DNA from: Dysidea avara
Lineage: Eukaryota > Porifera > Demospongiae > Dictyoceratida > Dysideidae
Reading direction: 5' to 3'
NCBI RefSeq assembly: GCF_963678975.1
Contig: NC_089276.1
Coordinates: 27,175,555 to 27,239,554 of the forward strand
Length of the DNA: 64,000 bases
Part shown: in pieces, positions 1 through 11,680 of the stretch
Numbering within the stretch: the first letter of the stretch is position 1
Layout of the letters: each line of letters opens with the position of its first letter
The notes under the pieces: generated by a model
Databases searched by the model: none
What the model was told of the DNA's origin: nothing
The model's input: only the letters and a program-made list of their open reading frames with translations
Made by a program: the position numbers and the translations under genes

Positions 1-1559
1 ACCTCTGTAATCTGACACTGGCTGACTGTTTGCTGCACCAATAACACTTTGTCTGTTTGATATTGTTTTAAGTTTTTTTGCCCCATTTAGCATCTAGTTT
101 TAGCATAAGCAACATGTCTTTGATTGTTCACAATTTTTATGGAATCATAGCGTTGATCTCTATTCAATGCCATTTTAAGTATAATGTATGCATGTTTACA
201 GGTATTGTATTATAGTCTCATCATATATGGGAGTGCCGTACTGGGTGATCACTACATAAGTTATAACATCCTGACCACCTGTAAGCGTTCAAGCGTTAAT
301 CGGATGGCCACTTAACAAATAATAACCCAGTGCATTCTAGAGAGCTAACTAGGTAAGACAGACACATTGCTCAATGCCATACATACCCTATTGCTAGGTA
401 CTGGTCAATGTGTTGGTTTAAATCAAACCATTTTGTCCACAAAGTGGTGTGACTTATATTAGCTATAATATTATGTTGTACTTCTAAAACATTTGTCTGC
501 CGGGAATGTAGAAACTTAGTAAGTGTTCTTAATTCTTATTTGTATTTATTTTATATAGTGTATTTTACTGTGTATTGTCAAAAAGCTATACCGTATAGTG
601 AAAGAATTGGCAGTTTATATTGAATAGTAGAGAATAGTGTAAATACCATTAGTTGAAACAGCCTTATAATATCATGTATAGATGTATAGATCACCAGTAA
701 GCACTGTTTAATGCCAGTTCCTTGCAATACCAAATCGTGATACACCAACGTAACCCTTGGTATACTGTATATATGTACAACAATTGAGGGTGTGTAGAAC
801 TACATTGGAGTTTAAGAAGGGTAATAAGTAAAATATTGCATGCTTAAATCTACTTTTTACCCATAGGCGTTAGCCATACGTGTGTGTTCTACCTCATTTT
901 AGACGAGCAGTGTATTTACTGTATAATGTATACTATATCTCCTGAAGTTAAATTTAACTTGTATAGAGAGGTGGTCTCTTAGCACAGGTGGCCACTACGT
1001 ATGAGACAAGTTTCGGTGTACTGTAATGATATATCTAATAATTATGTTGAGAATATAATCTGTAGTATGTATAGGTGCTATTTTTGCATGATATGTGTGG
1101 GCGGGTGAAAATAGGGCTACTTTTTGCTCTTGTAAATGACTATAACTTTGAAAGCTATGTTAAATGTTACTGTACTCTTCAGAGCAAGAGCATCAATTTG
1201 ACACCAAGTTTGCAAATTTTGAACCTTGTATAAGTGGGATAGATGAGACATTTTAAAGCATTAAATTGGGTGTAAAGGTCATCAAAGGTCAAATCTGAGG
1301 TGGCTCCCTATCAAAAAATAACCTTTATGATACATACAATCTATGTGGTAAATTTCATGCTTTTATCCAAAAGTGCACATAAAAAAGTTCTTAACCCTAG
1401 CTAACAGTTCTCCTGCAGTTAACTAGTCATGCCACAGGAGGACTTGCATACACAAGTGCCTGAGTGGTGCACAGGCATCCCAGTGCTGGTTTGCTGGGTG
1501 GCAATAACTGTGATTCGCACAGCTGCCATAGGCTTGGCTTTGTTGTGTGTGTGTGTGCA

Positions 1560-1591
<32 letters not shown>

Positions 1592-1822
1592 TGTTTGTAT
1601 TTTGTAGAAAGTATTTTTGTAGGTGTAGTATTGTATGTACATACCATACATGTATGCATGTTGTGTATGGGATATGTTGCACTATAATAAGGTACCCTAT
1701 ACTCTAGATGTACTTGTAATTGTTTGCTTTTGTGTAAGTGTGTTTTATCCTTTCACTAATCATTACTGAAATATACGTATTTCACAACACAAACCAGAAC
1801 TTTACAATCATTTCTCATTTAG
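1..1822. other. Gene-free upstream stretch
   Basis: I see no supportable coding exon here. The stretch is AT-rich single-copy-looking DNA with one microsatellite near 1537-1592. It lies upstream of the CARD exon and may contain 5' UTR exons of that gene. A strong donor-like site (AG then GTAAGA) sits at 353 but has no recognisable exon attached. Confidence 0.4.
1537..1592. repeat. TG/CGTG microsatellite
   Basis: A run of TG dinucleotides passes into repeated CGTG units. Short open frames on both strands here (Thr/His-rich on one strand, Cys/Val-rich on the other) are products of the repeat and not genes. Confidence 0.9.
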
Positions 1823-2169
1823 GGAGGTTATGGCAAGACAATATCACATACAAGATCATTATAGAAGCCTGATCAGTGAACTTCAGGTTGACCCAATCCT
1901 GCCGTACTTGAAGGATCTAAAATGGCTGACCACAGATGAATATGAAACTCTCATCTCACCAATGATGAACCGTCGACAGAAAGCTGAGAAGATTTTATTA
2001 CTTCAGCCGAGGAAGACAATAGGAAATTACAATGGGGAGGAGATACTTGTAAAGAGCATTATTTGGAGTGGCCAGGAAAAATTAGTACGGCAGTTGGGAT
2101 GTACTGATGAAGATATACGTCTGATAAAAGGGCAGTGTCCTTACCGTATTGAGCCTGACCATCCTCAAA
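1823..2169 (+). other. Exon 1: CARD
   Basis: The acceptor TTTAG ends at 1822 and the donor GTGAGC starts at 2170. ATG at 1830 begins a 113-residue segment. Residues such as LISELQ, DPILPYL, LTTDEYETL and KAEKILLLQP match the helix pattern of caspase-recruitment domains (alternating Leu/Ile with a helix-3 'T-x-x-E-x-E' type block). A chain continuing upstream cannot be excluded, but the CARD is complete from this Met. Confidence 0.85.
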
Positions 2170-5100
2170 GTGAGCTTGTTATTATTCTAACAGTTATTTA
2201 AGTAGAGTTTGTTACGTTAGTGCTTAAATTGCTAGAATGGAGTTACCAACAATTCTGGTATATAATGAACAGTACATTTAAACAGTATTTGGGGACTGGG
2301 ACATTCCCTTTCTTATAGAACACCTTGGGTTGTAGATATCTGTATACCTAAGCACAGTAGTTCCAAGTCAGTATAATAGTAATACATCTCGTATGTGTAG
2401 TGTGTATATGCAGTTTCATGTGCTATTGCTCAGTAGTGGATGTTGTGTTACAACAGGAAGAGGTATTTATTAATGTTATAAAGTTATTTATGTCAACATT
2501 GGTTGCTATGGAACATTAATGGAGTACAAATGTTTAAAAGTAAGTACATGTAGGCATATGTCTACTTATGTAGTTGTGCTTACTCGTATGAATCCCTTAG
2601 CCAACACTTTCTCTCAGATGTACTGCTATTGAACTCATACGTGGTCAATAGTATACACCTCTTCTACCCAGTCAGTAGAAATACGCGTTGTACATTACAT
2701 ATTATTGGTATGTACCATGAAACCACCTAACTTCAAAGCCAAATTCCAGGGTACATATCTTATAAACCCTGGCTGGCCATGGTACATTTAAGTTAAACCA
2801 TGGCTGGCTATGGTACATTTAAAATAAACCATGGCTGGCCATGATACATTTAAATGTACCATGGCCTTGATATATCTGATGAGGTAACATTGTTTGTTTT
2901 TATAAGAATCCTGGCAGTATTCGATTGTGGGAGTTTATTATTACTCACGTGATGAAAACCATGAACCCGATTTTGCATTCTACAGCACTCATACGAAGGC
3001 GATTCGACACCCTTACAACCCTATGAGTTGACAAACGGAAGTTTAAGGTAAGAACTAGTGTCATGGTTAATTTACAATCGCGTGTCCGCGTGTTTGATTA
3101 CGTACCACGCCCATTTTTCGTATATCACGAGGTAACCACTCTACAGCAAAGCTTACCCCTCTAGATGTTTAGAAAACATTGTAAACAGTGGTTAAACGAT
3201 GTAGCAACTTTGAAACACTTGTTAAATCACAAAATTGAGTGTTTCCGTGATATTCATAGGATTTTCCCCGTTTATGGTAACAAACGTAACTGCAACGTTA
3301 CTTGCTGCTGACCCATAATCGAATTTTACAAGACTCTCTATATAATAAATCCAGCGGGTTGCCTCATATTGGCTTGGGTGATTAGTCGCCCACCACAGTA
3401 GGCTATTAGCCTACATGGTACATATCAGTTGTATCACGTGCCCTCGTGATTTGCCTGATATGTACACCCACGCTCTCGGGCCTAACGGCCCTCGAGCTTG
3501 GGTGTACATATCAGGCAAATCACTCGGGCACATGATACAACTATTACATGTAACCTCTTTGAGCAGGCATGATAAAAAATGTTTGTCATGCTGCTTCACT
3601 TACTCATTTCCTTTACTATGGAGTTGGGTGTTGATTTCTACAAACCACAAACTTAGAAAGTGCAGCTGCAGCAGCAGTAGCAGTAGTATGCAATAATTTT
3701 GGTAGCATAGCCAGTTAGGATCTATCTGGGGTATCATCTAACTAGGTCTGTGACACTTGAAGAGATCTTATTGTACTTATCATAAACAGAATGAGGAGAT
3801 AGTTTTCTGGTTAACCAAGGCTTACTTGCTAGAGTTTTAATAGAATACACTTATAAGCCTTTCTTCTCATGCGGTCTTCTTGTGATCACGAGACATGAGT
3901 ATGGGGAGATACACATACTGTCATGCTCACATCAAACACTTAAACTTTACAAAGAAAATTTCAACTCTTTCACTGCTTCAACTGGATTTATCCAGTTTGA
4001 CACTATAATAGGCACTCGACCACAATTCTAATGCGCTACCACTTCTATCATGCGTTTTATAGTACAATGCACTTACCCTGAAATGTGCACACCCACAGAG
4101 GTCCCAGAAATTGGGATAACCGGATCCTTCATGCACTATTGCGGGTTTGTTACGTAATACCGCAAAGTTTTCTTGTTAGAAAAGATGACTGTTATGCATC
4201 CTCGAGTTGATAGTCATCTTTTGAAGTCCACTGGATTGTTATTGATAGACTAAGACAGCCAAGGATCACTGTCAGCTGTTTTTCAGAAGTGTGGTGTGAT
4301 TCGCTCATGTGCATATACGCATGCGTGATACAAGATTTGGGATAAATCTCGAAGAAACCAGCCAAAGAAACAATCTCCCAGTAAGGAGACTGTTTAGAAT
4401 AGCTGTATGGACTGTAATACTTACCTGTAGCAATTTTATTTGTAACTGAATACTTATTTAAGCTGCATTACCATATTTTTCAGTTTTGTAGTCTTGTAAT
4501 TACTTAGCAGTTTTATTTACATAAACAAAAACAACCTAGTCGAGGTCCTTAGTCTATAGCGATTACTTAGAGGTATGGTAACTAAGTGCTATAGCGTACA
4601 GTTAAGCTTGTATAGTGCAATTTGTAGCAGACTGTATGGTCTGCCGGAAAATTCAGCAGTGAAAGGGGTATTACAAAGAGTTACACCTGGTTTAGGTACT
4701 TGATTACTTACTTATGCACATATTAAAAAAATGATCTGATGTACTTTACTGCTATGTAAAAAAGTGTTCTCGGTCTTAATTATGACATTGTAAACATGAC
4801 TTTTCAATTAGAGTCTTTTGTTATTAGTGTGTGTTCTATTAGAGCAATGTTTTGCTCTTATTTCATTTTGTAGATGTATTGTCCTTTTGAATTATTGGAG
4901 GAGCAGTGTATAAACCCATGTGGTAATGTGTTATATGGCCCAAGAAGGCAGTACGCCACACCAGTGTGTTATTAACAGAAAGAATGATAGTGCAATTTTC
5001 ATGTATAAGTAGCTCCGTGTAGCTTTTATGAACTGAATCAAATTTTACTATGGAAGTGTCCTCCACCTTCAGTAGTCCACCTACTACTTACTTTAAGCAT

Positions 5101-8100
5101 ACAATTAATGCTCCAGGCATTCTCAAGATATGAGTTTTCATAAGTTAGCTTAATTTTCTTTAAGTTATCCTTTTCCATCTTTTTCTTCATTTTGCATCAG
5201 AGGTGATACAATAAACAGTTGTAGAGTTATTAATGATTATTTACAGAAAATAAAGTCATGCCTACAGGGTAAACTGCTCATAAGAAGAAGCTGAAAATCG
5301 CTATGTGGATAGATTAACTATTGAATGTCAAGCCCTTTGTGGAATAAAAGCAGCAACTACAGACTGATATATAATGAAAACATGAGCACATGTAGCAGCT
5401 TGGTCACAATTAAGGTTTGTAAAAACAAATTACAGGCAAACAGTTAATAGTGACAAACTGAAAACTGCTGTGTAGGTAGTCTATCCATTATAACTTTAGC
5501 ATTTCGAAACTTTGTGGTTGTAAACAGTGAATCGGAGTAGCTAAACAATTTTTACAGAGTAGGTTCAATATTTTCTAACAGAATATATAGTCATTGGCAA
5601 GATTTGGTTTAAAATTTCCTAATAAAACATCACATTGGGTTCAGTGTTGACCAACCGAGAAAGCACATTAGAAGAGGTTCAACCTGTTAGGTGAATCTGA
5701 AGAAGCTTTAAACATGACATCAATAGAACTTCTATATACAGTACTAGTACAGCCAAGCTATGAAAAAAGACCCAAGATGAAAAAAGAAAGGTGGCAGTCA
5801 AGAAATACTCATTGCAACCATTTCTTGGCTGCCACCTTCAAGCTTACAACCTTGGTTGTTTATTTAAAGAGATACACACAATTTGGATGCTTTGGTATAA
5901 ATATCACTTCTTTGTATGTGTAAAGCCTTAACTGTGTTAATGCCAACTTTTATCATGTACTGTATGTAATAGTTATACCATGGCTGCGAGGGATTTTGCT
6001 GATATATACACCCAAAGCCCGAGGGCCGCAGGCCCAAGGGCTGCGGATGTATATGTCAGCAAAATCCCAAGCAGCCATGGTACAAGTGATATATATCACT
6101 TGGGGCTTACTCACCTAATAGGTGAAAGAACTAATGAGAACTCATCCCATTTGTTTTATACAGTAGCATCTGAAGATCAATTGTGGTTTTAATAGCGTGG
6201 GCTAATAGCCATCAAAACGTTGTCCATACGTTAAAACGTCATTAATACGTTACTATGCTTCAACACGCAATGTTAGAAAATTTGCGACTGTGGGATGGAG
6301 TTTATATTGTTATCATTTTGGTACTAAGTTAAGCCAACTAACTTCGCTATTGGGACAGTAAGTAAGTTATTATATTAAGTACTTAGAACTGTAAGTTACT
6401 AACCTATTTCAATGTAGCAGTAGTAGCTTTGCTGTTCCATGGACTGTTCAAAGGCTGATACGCGGTGGGTAGAAATACGCATCCACAATTGCCCAAACAG
6501 TTGTTTTTTGCCTTCATTATCCTTTAGTAACAACCAACTACTCTATCTTAGCCTATGTACTAAGCTTAGCAACCTCTACAAAACCGAGTCCCACAATTCA
6601 AAGCTCTATGTCGCTCAATATAACGAGTCAAAGTGCATCGATTCTTTGGTATCAAAGTCATTGGCAAACCGCTTTCCCATGATATTGCCCGGGCAATATG
6701 CGAGTTAACCACCGAGCGGTGCCTTTGAACGCCCACACTAAAGTGGTATATTAATCCCTATTTTAGTCATGAGTGAAGTACGGATTAAATGTCCACTAGT
6801 ATATCTTCTGGCGTAGGCGACCTCCCTTGTTTCACTACTTTTTATTACTTTGATCCCTAATCAAAAATTAAAAAAAATTATTCTTAATACATGTGTATTT
6901 GTTGGGTGAATTTTCTATTAGGATGGCTGTTCTATTAGAGTATTTGATCATGCATTCTAAGCACATTAGGCTTTTGTCAGTTCACTGGGTACTAAGATCA
7001 TTCATTATGTTTATTGTAGCACTACCTGGTTTCTATGGATACACTCCACGAAGTCCTACTGTGATGAGTCCCACTGTAATGCAGTATCATCAAATTCCTG
7101 CCACCCCAACAAGTCCACTACTAACTCCTGGTGCTATGATGAACTATGGACCAAATGCAAGTGGAAGGAACCAAGGTGGTAAGCTAATATATCACATTTA
7201 TCTATAGTAAGTGTTGTACCATAAAATGAAAGGTTTCAAATGAAAGTTTTTTTTTCAATTTGCTAAACTCGCCCAACTTTTGTATATTAATAGCCGTAAT
7301 GGAATCTAAAATATTAGGGTGCTGTATTTTCCAGTTTCTATTTCAAAGTGGATCTTATATAGTGACCTATCAAAGCTCATGTCAGTGACCCTAAGAATCA
7401 GAGCAGCTTTTATTGATCCCAGAGTCTTTTGAATGCTACAAGGATGTATCATTCCATCTTGCTGTTTGTTCACTAGGGCCTGGGCCTGCTATGATCCTAT
7501 ACTGTCACAATGATGGTCCTGCATCTGATTATGTACTAACACTATCTGACTTCTTGAGTACTTGTGGAGTGGACTGTGACATTGACCAGTACCACGCTAA
7601 CGACAACATCACTGACTGGGATCAGTGGTGGGAACGGAGGATAAATAATGTTATTGCAAGGAATGGGTTTATTTTATTTGCTGTAGCATACAATGACCAT
7701 TTGAAAAAGTGTATGGCTGAGTCAAGAAGAATCCAAATGAGTCATGGGTTTATTAGTGGGTTGTTGTTGAGTAGTATGATAGGAGATCGTAACAAGACTA
7801 GCCGTATTATCCCAGTGTTTCTTGATGCTGTCAATGGTGCACTCCTTCCTGGTGTTCTCTCTCAGAGGACTAGCTACTGTGCTAATATTAGAGTCTTGGA
7901 GACTACTGTAAATGGTCCTGGCAGTGCTGAAATTTTGGATATGCCTGGATTGGAGTCTCTTAGAAGTTTGGTGTTCAGACTTACTGGACAAGTAGAAGTG
8001 GAAAAACCAATGGTTGCTCCTGTGCCACAAAATTCACGTGAGTTCATATCTGTTTACTAAAAGCACATACTAGTAATAGAGTTTGTTGTTGGCGGAGGGT

Positions 8101-9189
8101 ATACCGTCTAGCCAGAAATTTTTGCGTGACAATTTTCACAGATTCTGCAAGTAATCATGGCTTTGTGAAAATACAATCGTGAAGTACTATTGTGTACTTT
8201 AGCAAAGCATTCATGAACATTTTCTAGACGTTCATGAATTAAAAATTGTGAAAATTAAAAGGTTTCCTCCCTTGAAACTTTCCTGCTAAACAGTAGTACA
8301 GTGTATGTATACATTGAGCTGAACCCTCAAAAACAAATAATTCCAGGACTGCTAGGCAAACGAAAATAAAGGTTTTGACAATTTAAAAAATCTATATCTA
8401 ACTGCCTGTGTTTTCTTGTTTCTAATATTGTATTTGATGTTCTAACTCATTTCAATGTCTGACAACCAATCAAAATTTGCACCATATATTTCCTAGAGAA
8501 GCTATAGGAGTGAACCACCGCCTTTTAAAAAAAATTGTACTAGACCCAATCCACACATGTATGCTTTAATACTGTCACCACTAATTCTGTTATTGGCTAA
8601 AATGTTATTTTTCTGAAGAAAATCCACTTTTTACAATTTTACCTGTTTTCTGAGGGCTCAGCTCAACTTGTAGTTTCTGTCCACTCTTTAAGCCTTCCTT
8701 TACCAGTAAATCATTTACTGGTATTAACAGTTATGCCCTATGTTTGAGAACACTTTGTTAGCACCTACAATTAAAAATGATAGTAGTAATTGCATATTAA
8801 CTTTTTCTAAAGCTGAAGTTCATGTTTGAGGTTGTCATATTTATGTCATTCATATTCCCTCATTATTCAGTGATGTTTTGTCATATTTAATAGGTTCTTA
8901 CACTCTACCAGTACAAGAAAATGAAAACCAGATCCCTGCTGGTGCTTCAGCCAAACCAGTTGCCTTCATCACAGACGATCAATTACGAAACCTTGCTGGT
9001 CAAATTAATCGAAAGAATAAAGGTTGGAGACCACTAGCTTTGCAACTTGAAGTCAAATATGCAGACATCACTAAAATTGGAAAGAGCTGTGAAGAGGACA
9101 AACAAGCTTATGAGATGCTTAAGTTGTGGAGAGGCACTAACTCTACAATCACTATCAATGACTTGCAAGAAATAATAAATAAATTGTAG
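1823..9189 (+). CDS. CARD-SEFIR-like-Death domain adaptor gene (4 exons)
   Basis: Proposed exons are 1823-2169 (ATG at 1830), 7020-7178, 7477-8037 and 8894-9189. All three introns are phase 1 with GT-AG ends, and the joined frame is exactly 452 codons including TAG. Domains in order: CARD (about residues 8-95), a Pro/Thr/Tyr-rich linker (about 114-166), a SEFIR/TIR-like domain (about 168-330) and a Death domain (about 379-450). There is no signal peptide, membrane segment or catalytic domain, so it looks like a cytosolic adaptor bringing together CARD, SEFIR and Death-domain partners, as MyD88 (Death-TIR) or Act1 (SEFIR) do in other animals. The function is inferred from domains only. The 4.85 kb first intron is the weakest link: phase fits, but transcript proof is lacking. 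An upstream exon is possible because an acceptor precedes the ATG. Confidence 0.8.
2170..2700. other. Intron 1, 5' part
   Basis: Intronic stretch following the CARD exon donor. I see no exon or named repeat in it. Confidence 0.4.
2755..2865. repeat. Short tandem repeat of about 33 bp
   Basis: Three imperfect copies of a unit containing CCATGGCTGGC...TGGTACATTTAAA lie head to tail. The last copy is followed by its own inverse (ACATTTAAATGTACCATGG), which makes a small hairpin. Confidence 0.75.
2907..3047 (+). other. Exon-like segment inside intron 1
   Basis: An acceptor-like TTATAAG precedes 2907 and a strong donor GTAAGA starts at 3048. Joined in phase 1 to the CARD exon it stays open for about 43 codons and then meets TGA. 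It also holds a CACGTG box and a CpG-richer patch. It could be an alternative 3' coding exon, a non-coding first exon of a CARD-less transcript, or nothing. Confidence 0.3.
3413..3551. repeat. Palindromic element, GC-rich core
   Basis: A near-perfect inverted repeat centred at about 3483. Outer ends are ACATG/CATGT, and the arms carry TGATATGTACACCCA and a GGGCC...GGCCC core. It shares its core with the hairpin at 5977-6081. The frame open across it on both strands is a by-product of the palindrome. Confidence 0.85.
3552..5740. other. Intron 1, middle part
   Basis: No exon I can support. A minus-strand open frame at 4863-5066 has no splice context or recognisable domain. One copy of the dispersed CTCTATTAGAG-type motif lies at 4832-4845. 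Confidence 0.35.
5748..5875. repeat. Partial copy of the AGCCAAGCT inverted-repeat family
   Basis: CAGCCAAGCTATGAAAAAA followed by an inner inverted pair (GGTGGCAGTCAAGAAAT / ATTTCTTGGCTGCCACC) matches elements at 16761-16993, 40310-40404 and 41849-41965. The distal end is not preserved. Confidence 0.6.
5977..6081. repeat. Palindromic element, GC-rich core (second copy)
   Basis: An inverted repeat with ends ACCATGGCTGC/GCAGCCATGGT. Its core GATATATACACCCAAAGCCC runs into GAGGGCC and its inverse. It is the same family as 3413-3551. Confidence 0.85.
6082..7019. other. Intron 1, 3' part
   Basis: Near 6200-6260 there is a cluster of ACGTT-containing words. Short plus-strand frames at 6439-6708 and just upstream of exon 2 lack splice support or homology; the frame running into exon 2 is intron read-through. 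A dispersed-motif copy is at 6926-6942. Confidence 0.35.
7020..7178 (+). other. Exon 2: Pro-rich linker
   Basis: The acceptor TTGTAG ends at 7019 and the donor GTAAGC starts at 7179. It encodes about 53 residues rich in Pro, Ser, Thr, Tyr and Met (for example TPTSPLLTPG), with no fold expected. It contains repeated SPT and TP/SP motifs that could be proline-directed phosphorylation sites (inference). Phase 1 on both sides makes it a symmetrical exon that can be skipped without shifting the frame. Confidence 0.8.
7477..8037 (+). other. Exon 3: SEFIR/TIR-like domain
   Basis: The acceptor ACTAG ends at 7476 and the donor GTGAGT starts at 8038. It starts with the beta-A strand AMILYCHND, followed by LSDFLSTCGVDCDIDQYH, then DWDQWWERRI, a hydrophobic strand GFILFAVAY, and later RIIPVFLDA and an LPGVL segment. 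The 'D-Q-Y ... D-W-x-x-W ... I' pattern is typical of SEFIR domains, including the bacterial-type ones, more than of classical TIR domains. No TIR NADase catalytic Glu context was recognised. Confidence 0.75.
8894..9189 (+). other. Exon 4: C-terminal Death domain and stop
   Basis: The acceptor AATAG ends at 8893 and the stop TAG is at 9187-9189. After a 24-residue linker come TDDQLRNLAGQI, GWRPLALQLEVKYADI and ILKLW-type helices ending in TINDLQEIINKL, the usual six-helix Death-domain pattern with the conserved Trp in helix 3 (GWRPLA). The protein ends right after helix 6. No AATAAA is visible close to the stop. Confidence 0.88.
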
Positions 9190-10180
9190 CCTGTATTTCA
9201 TGTGTTAAAATATTTGTTACTGTTAATGCATGTAGTGTGTATCGTATATAGTATCTATAATTAATTGTGATTATTAGTGCCTACCTGGACTGCAGGAATT
9301 CACAAAATCAAGTTATGTGTCACTGAGTATAGTAACATTTATATAGCTAAATTTCCCAGTATTAAGTTAGCAGGTACATGCCTGTTTAATAATGCCGCAA
9401 AAGAATCATTTTTACTGATTGTATAAAGTGTTTTGTACTTTTGTTACTGCATGACAATGGCTAAAGAAGCTATTCTTTACATCTAGCCCCCAGGAGGGGG
9501 TAAGTATATGTTTGTATTTTCCGTGGTGCAGCTAGCTTTTTTTGTTGTCTAAGTTCCCAATAATCAGTGAAAAGTCATTCACAACTATAGTTTTTTGGCT
9601 ACAACTATCCCCTTTTTAGCTCCTGGTAACTGCTAAGAATATGTGTTTGAGTTAGCTACTATATGGAGTTCCCCAATGCTTCTAACAAGTATCTATGGAA
9701 GTCACATGATGCACCTACTTTACTATGGTTACTTGCATGAACTCTAGCTAACACTCTCAGCAGTATACTTTAATATGGTGTTTAAAGTCAGGATTCCTGG
9801 TGGAGTATAAAATAGGAAGGATGATATAATTGTCTTGTTTCTGTTTGGTAATAAGATGGAATTAATATTGGAATATTTGATGATAATCTGTGTTTACCAG
9901 TCTACAAAATTCCTCTGATCCATTCTACTGTTCACATTGTTAGCTAAAGCAACATGCCATAACCATCTTAGATCTGAAAGCCACAATTGCTTTACTCACT
10001 GAAACTCACAGCTCCCTAGACCTTGGTCAAGTCATTGGAGCAAGTCTGTATCAATACCTGATGAATCAACATCGGTACATTGTCCCTAACAATAAACCAT
10101 CATCATTTTTAGTCACTACAGGTATATATGTAGCTATGAGGACAAGAAGTACAACACAGTCATGTATGGCATTAACAACA
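9190..10180. other. Intergenic stretch after the CARD-SEFIR-Death gene
   Basis: AT-rich, presumably including the 3' UTR. I see no gene. From about 9950 the sequence may already belong to the 5' part of the retroelement relic that follows. Confidence 0.35.
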
Positions 10181-11680
10181 TCTGAATCTGGTTGTCTGGA
10201 AAATGACTTACAATGAATTCGCCAAAGTTGATCTTCCAATTCAGGCCAATTTAGTCACAGATTGCTTCTGATTGGGTAAGTACAAATCTGATGTTTCACA
10301 TCCCTCTCATTAAGTTCCTATGATCCACAGAAGCCACATAACCAAAACTGCCTCGTTCCAAGCTCCAGTACAAATCAAATCTGATTTGACACCCACTGAA
10401 AGGAAAGCTAAATCTGTACTACTAAAAGAGAGATGGACATTGGTGCGATTAGGCTTTAACAAAAAATTAAAATCAGAAACAAAGGCATTTTCATTGACAA
10501 CAAACTTAATTGACAGTACCAAAATTAACATTCTGAACTATGTCATTCTGGTCATAATCCTCCACTCCCTCTAATGACATCTACCATCTTCTGCAACATC
10601 TGCAGCAGCTCAATGACTGCTATTATAAGAACATAAGAAGTGTTGTTAACAAATTAATTATCCTCACTTCAAACTATGATTTATTCCCAGGATTTTGACA
10701 TTGTAACAATTACTGGGACCTGGCTTTCCAACAGCTTTTTGGACAATATTGTCAGTAAAATTCTCCCCTCTCCCAATCATTGAGTTAAGGTAGAACTTTC
10801 ACAAACCTCTATCCTATTTTTTGTATGCTTGCCTCCCAATCCTACTCCACTATCACAAATCCTATCCCTCTCAAGCCATTTGTCCCAGTTTTCACCATCC
10901 TGCAACATTATATTGTTAGGCGACTTCAACCTTAACTGGGATACTCTTTGTGAAAATTCTTCAGTTGGCGATGCTTTTATGATCTCCTCCTAACAAACAT
11001 TGAGAATCTCATTGGAAGTATTTCAGTCTGCCCAAATGATAATGAACAAATATCTTCTGCCCATCATGTTTGGACTATCTCATGTCAGGCCAGAGTCATC
11101 AGACAACATGTATATGACTATTCCAAAGCAGACTTCCTCAGTATGAATGAATACATTTTCAACTCTAACATTATCAACTGTTTTTACATTTCCAATATCG
11201 AAACTACCTGGACTATTATCAAGTATGTTATTTACGAAGCTATGATGTTGTTTATCCCCAAATTCCCGTTCCGCTCTAAACAATACCCTAAGTGGTTTAC
11301 CAAAGATTTACGTCACAAATTAAAATGTTTGCATACTCTTAAAAAAACCTACAAGTGCTCTATACCACAATGCAACATGACTAAGTCAAGCTGAAGACTC
11401 ATTCCAGCACAGTGCAGCTATGGTTAAATCCAGTTATGAAACTGACCTCATCACTAGCACTCAAACCCTGCCATCTATCGTCATATCAGAAGTTTTTCTA
11501 AACCTGCAGCTTCTGTTTTGATTCTACCGCACTAACATCTCTAGAGCAAATCTCTTCAACCAATACCTTTTCATTACAACATTCTGGGTACTGGATTTGT
11601 GAAAGGGATCTTCCACACACATACAATAAGAATTCTAGCCTTTGGCTTAAGATCATGAGCTGTCAAAGTTGGCAACACAA
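10180..11680 (+). mobile_element. Decayed non-LTR (LINE, CR1/L2-like) retrotransposon
   Basis: Frames are broken by stops and shifts, but blocks typical of LINE ORF2 remain in order. An endonuclease start near 10660-10740 reads like NKL..LxxxxDxxSQDFDIVTITGTWLSN. At about 10915-10950 is LLGDFNLNWDTLC, the endonuclease GDFN motif. At about 11287-11350 is KWFTKDLRHKLKCLHTLKK, the linker before the reverse transcriptase. Just upstream (10320-10574) a Lys/Arg-rich stretch with DLTPTERKAKSVLLKERW resembles the end of a LINE ORF1-type protein. No reverse-transcriptase core (YADD) was found, so the copy is 3'-truncated or eroded and inactive. Confidence 0.75.

Noticed and set aside
1419-1707. Overlapping His/Thr-rich and Cys/Val-rich frames
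   Set aside because: They come from the TG/CGTG microsatellite and have no codon bias or domains.
4863-5066. Minus-strand 67-residue frame in intron 1
   Set aside because: No splice context, domain or neighbouring exon; I could not support it as a gene.
6893-7019. Extension of exon 2 upstream to an ATG at 6893
   Set aside because: The segment before 7020 reads as intron ending in TTGTAG, and the phase-1 join to the CARD exon explains exon 2 better.
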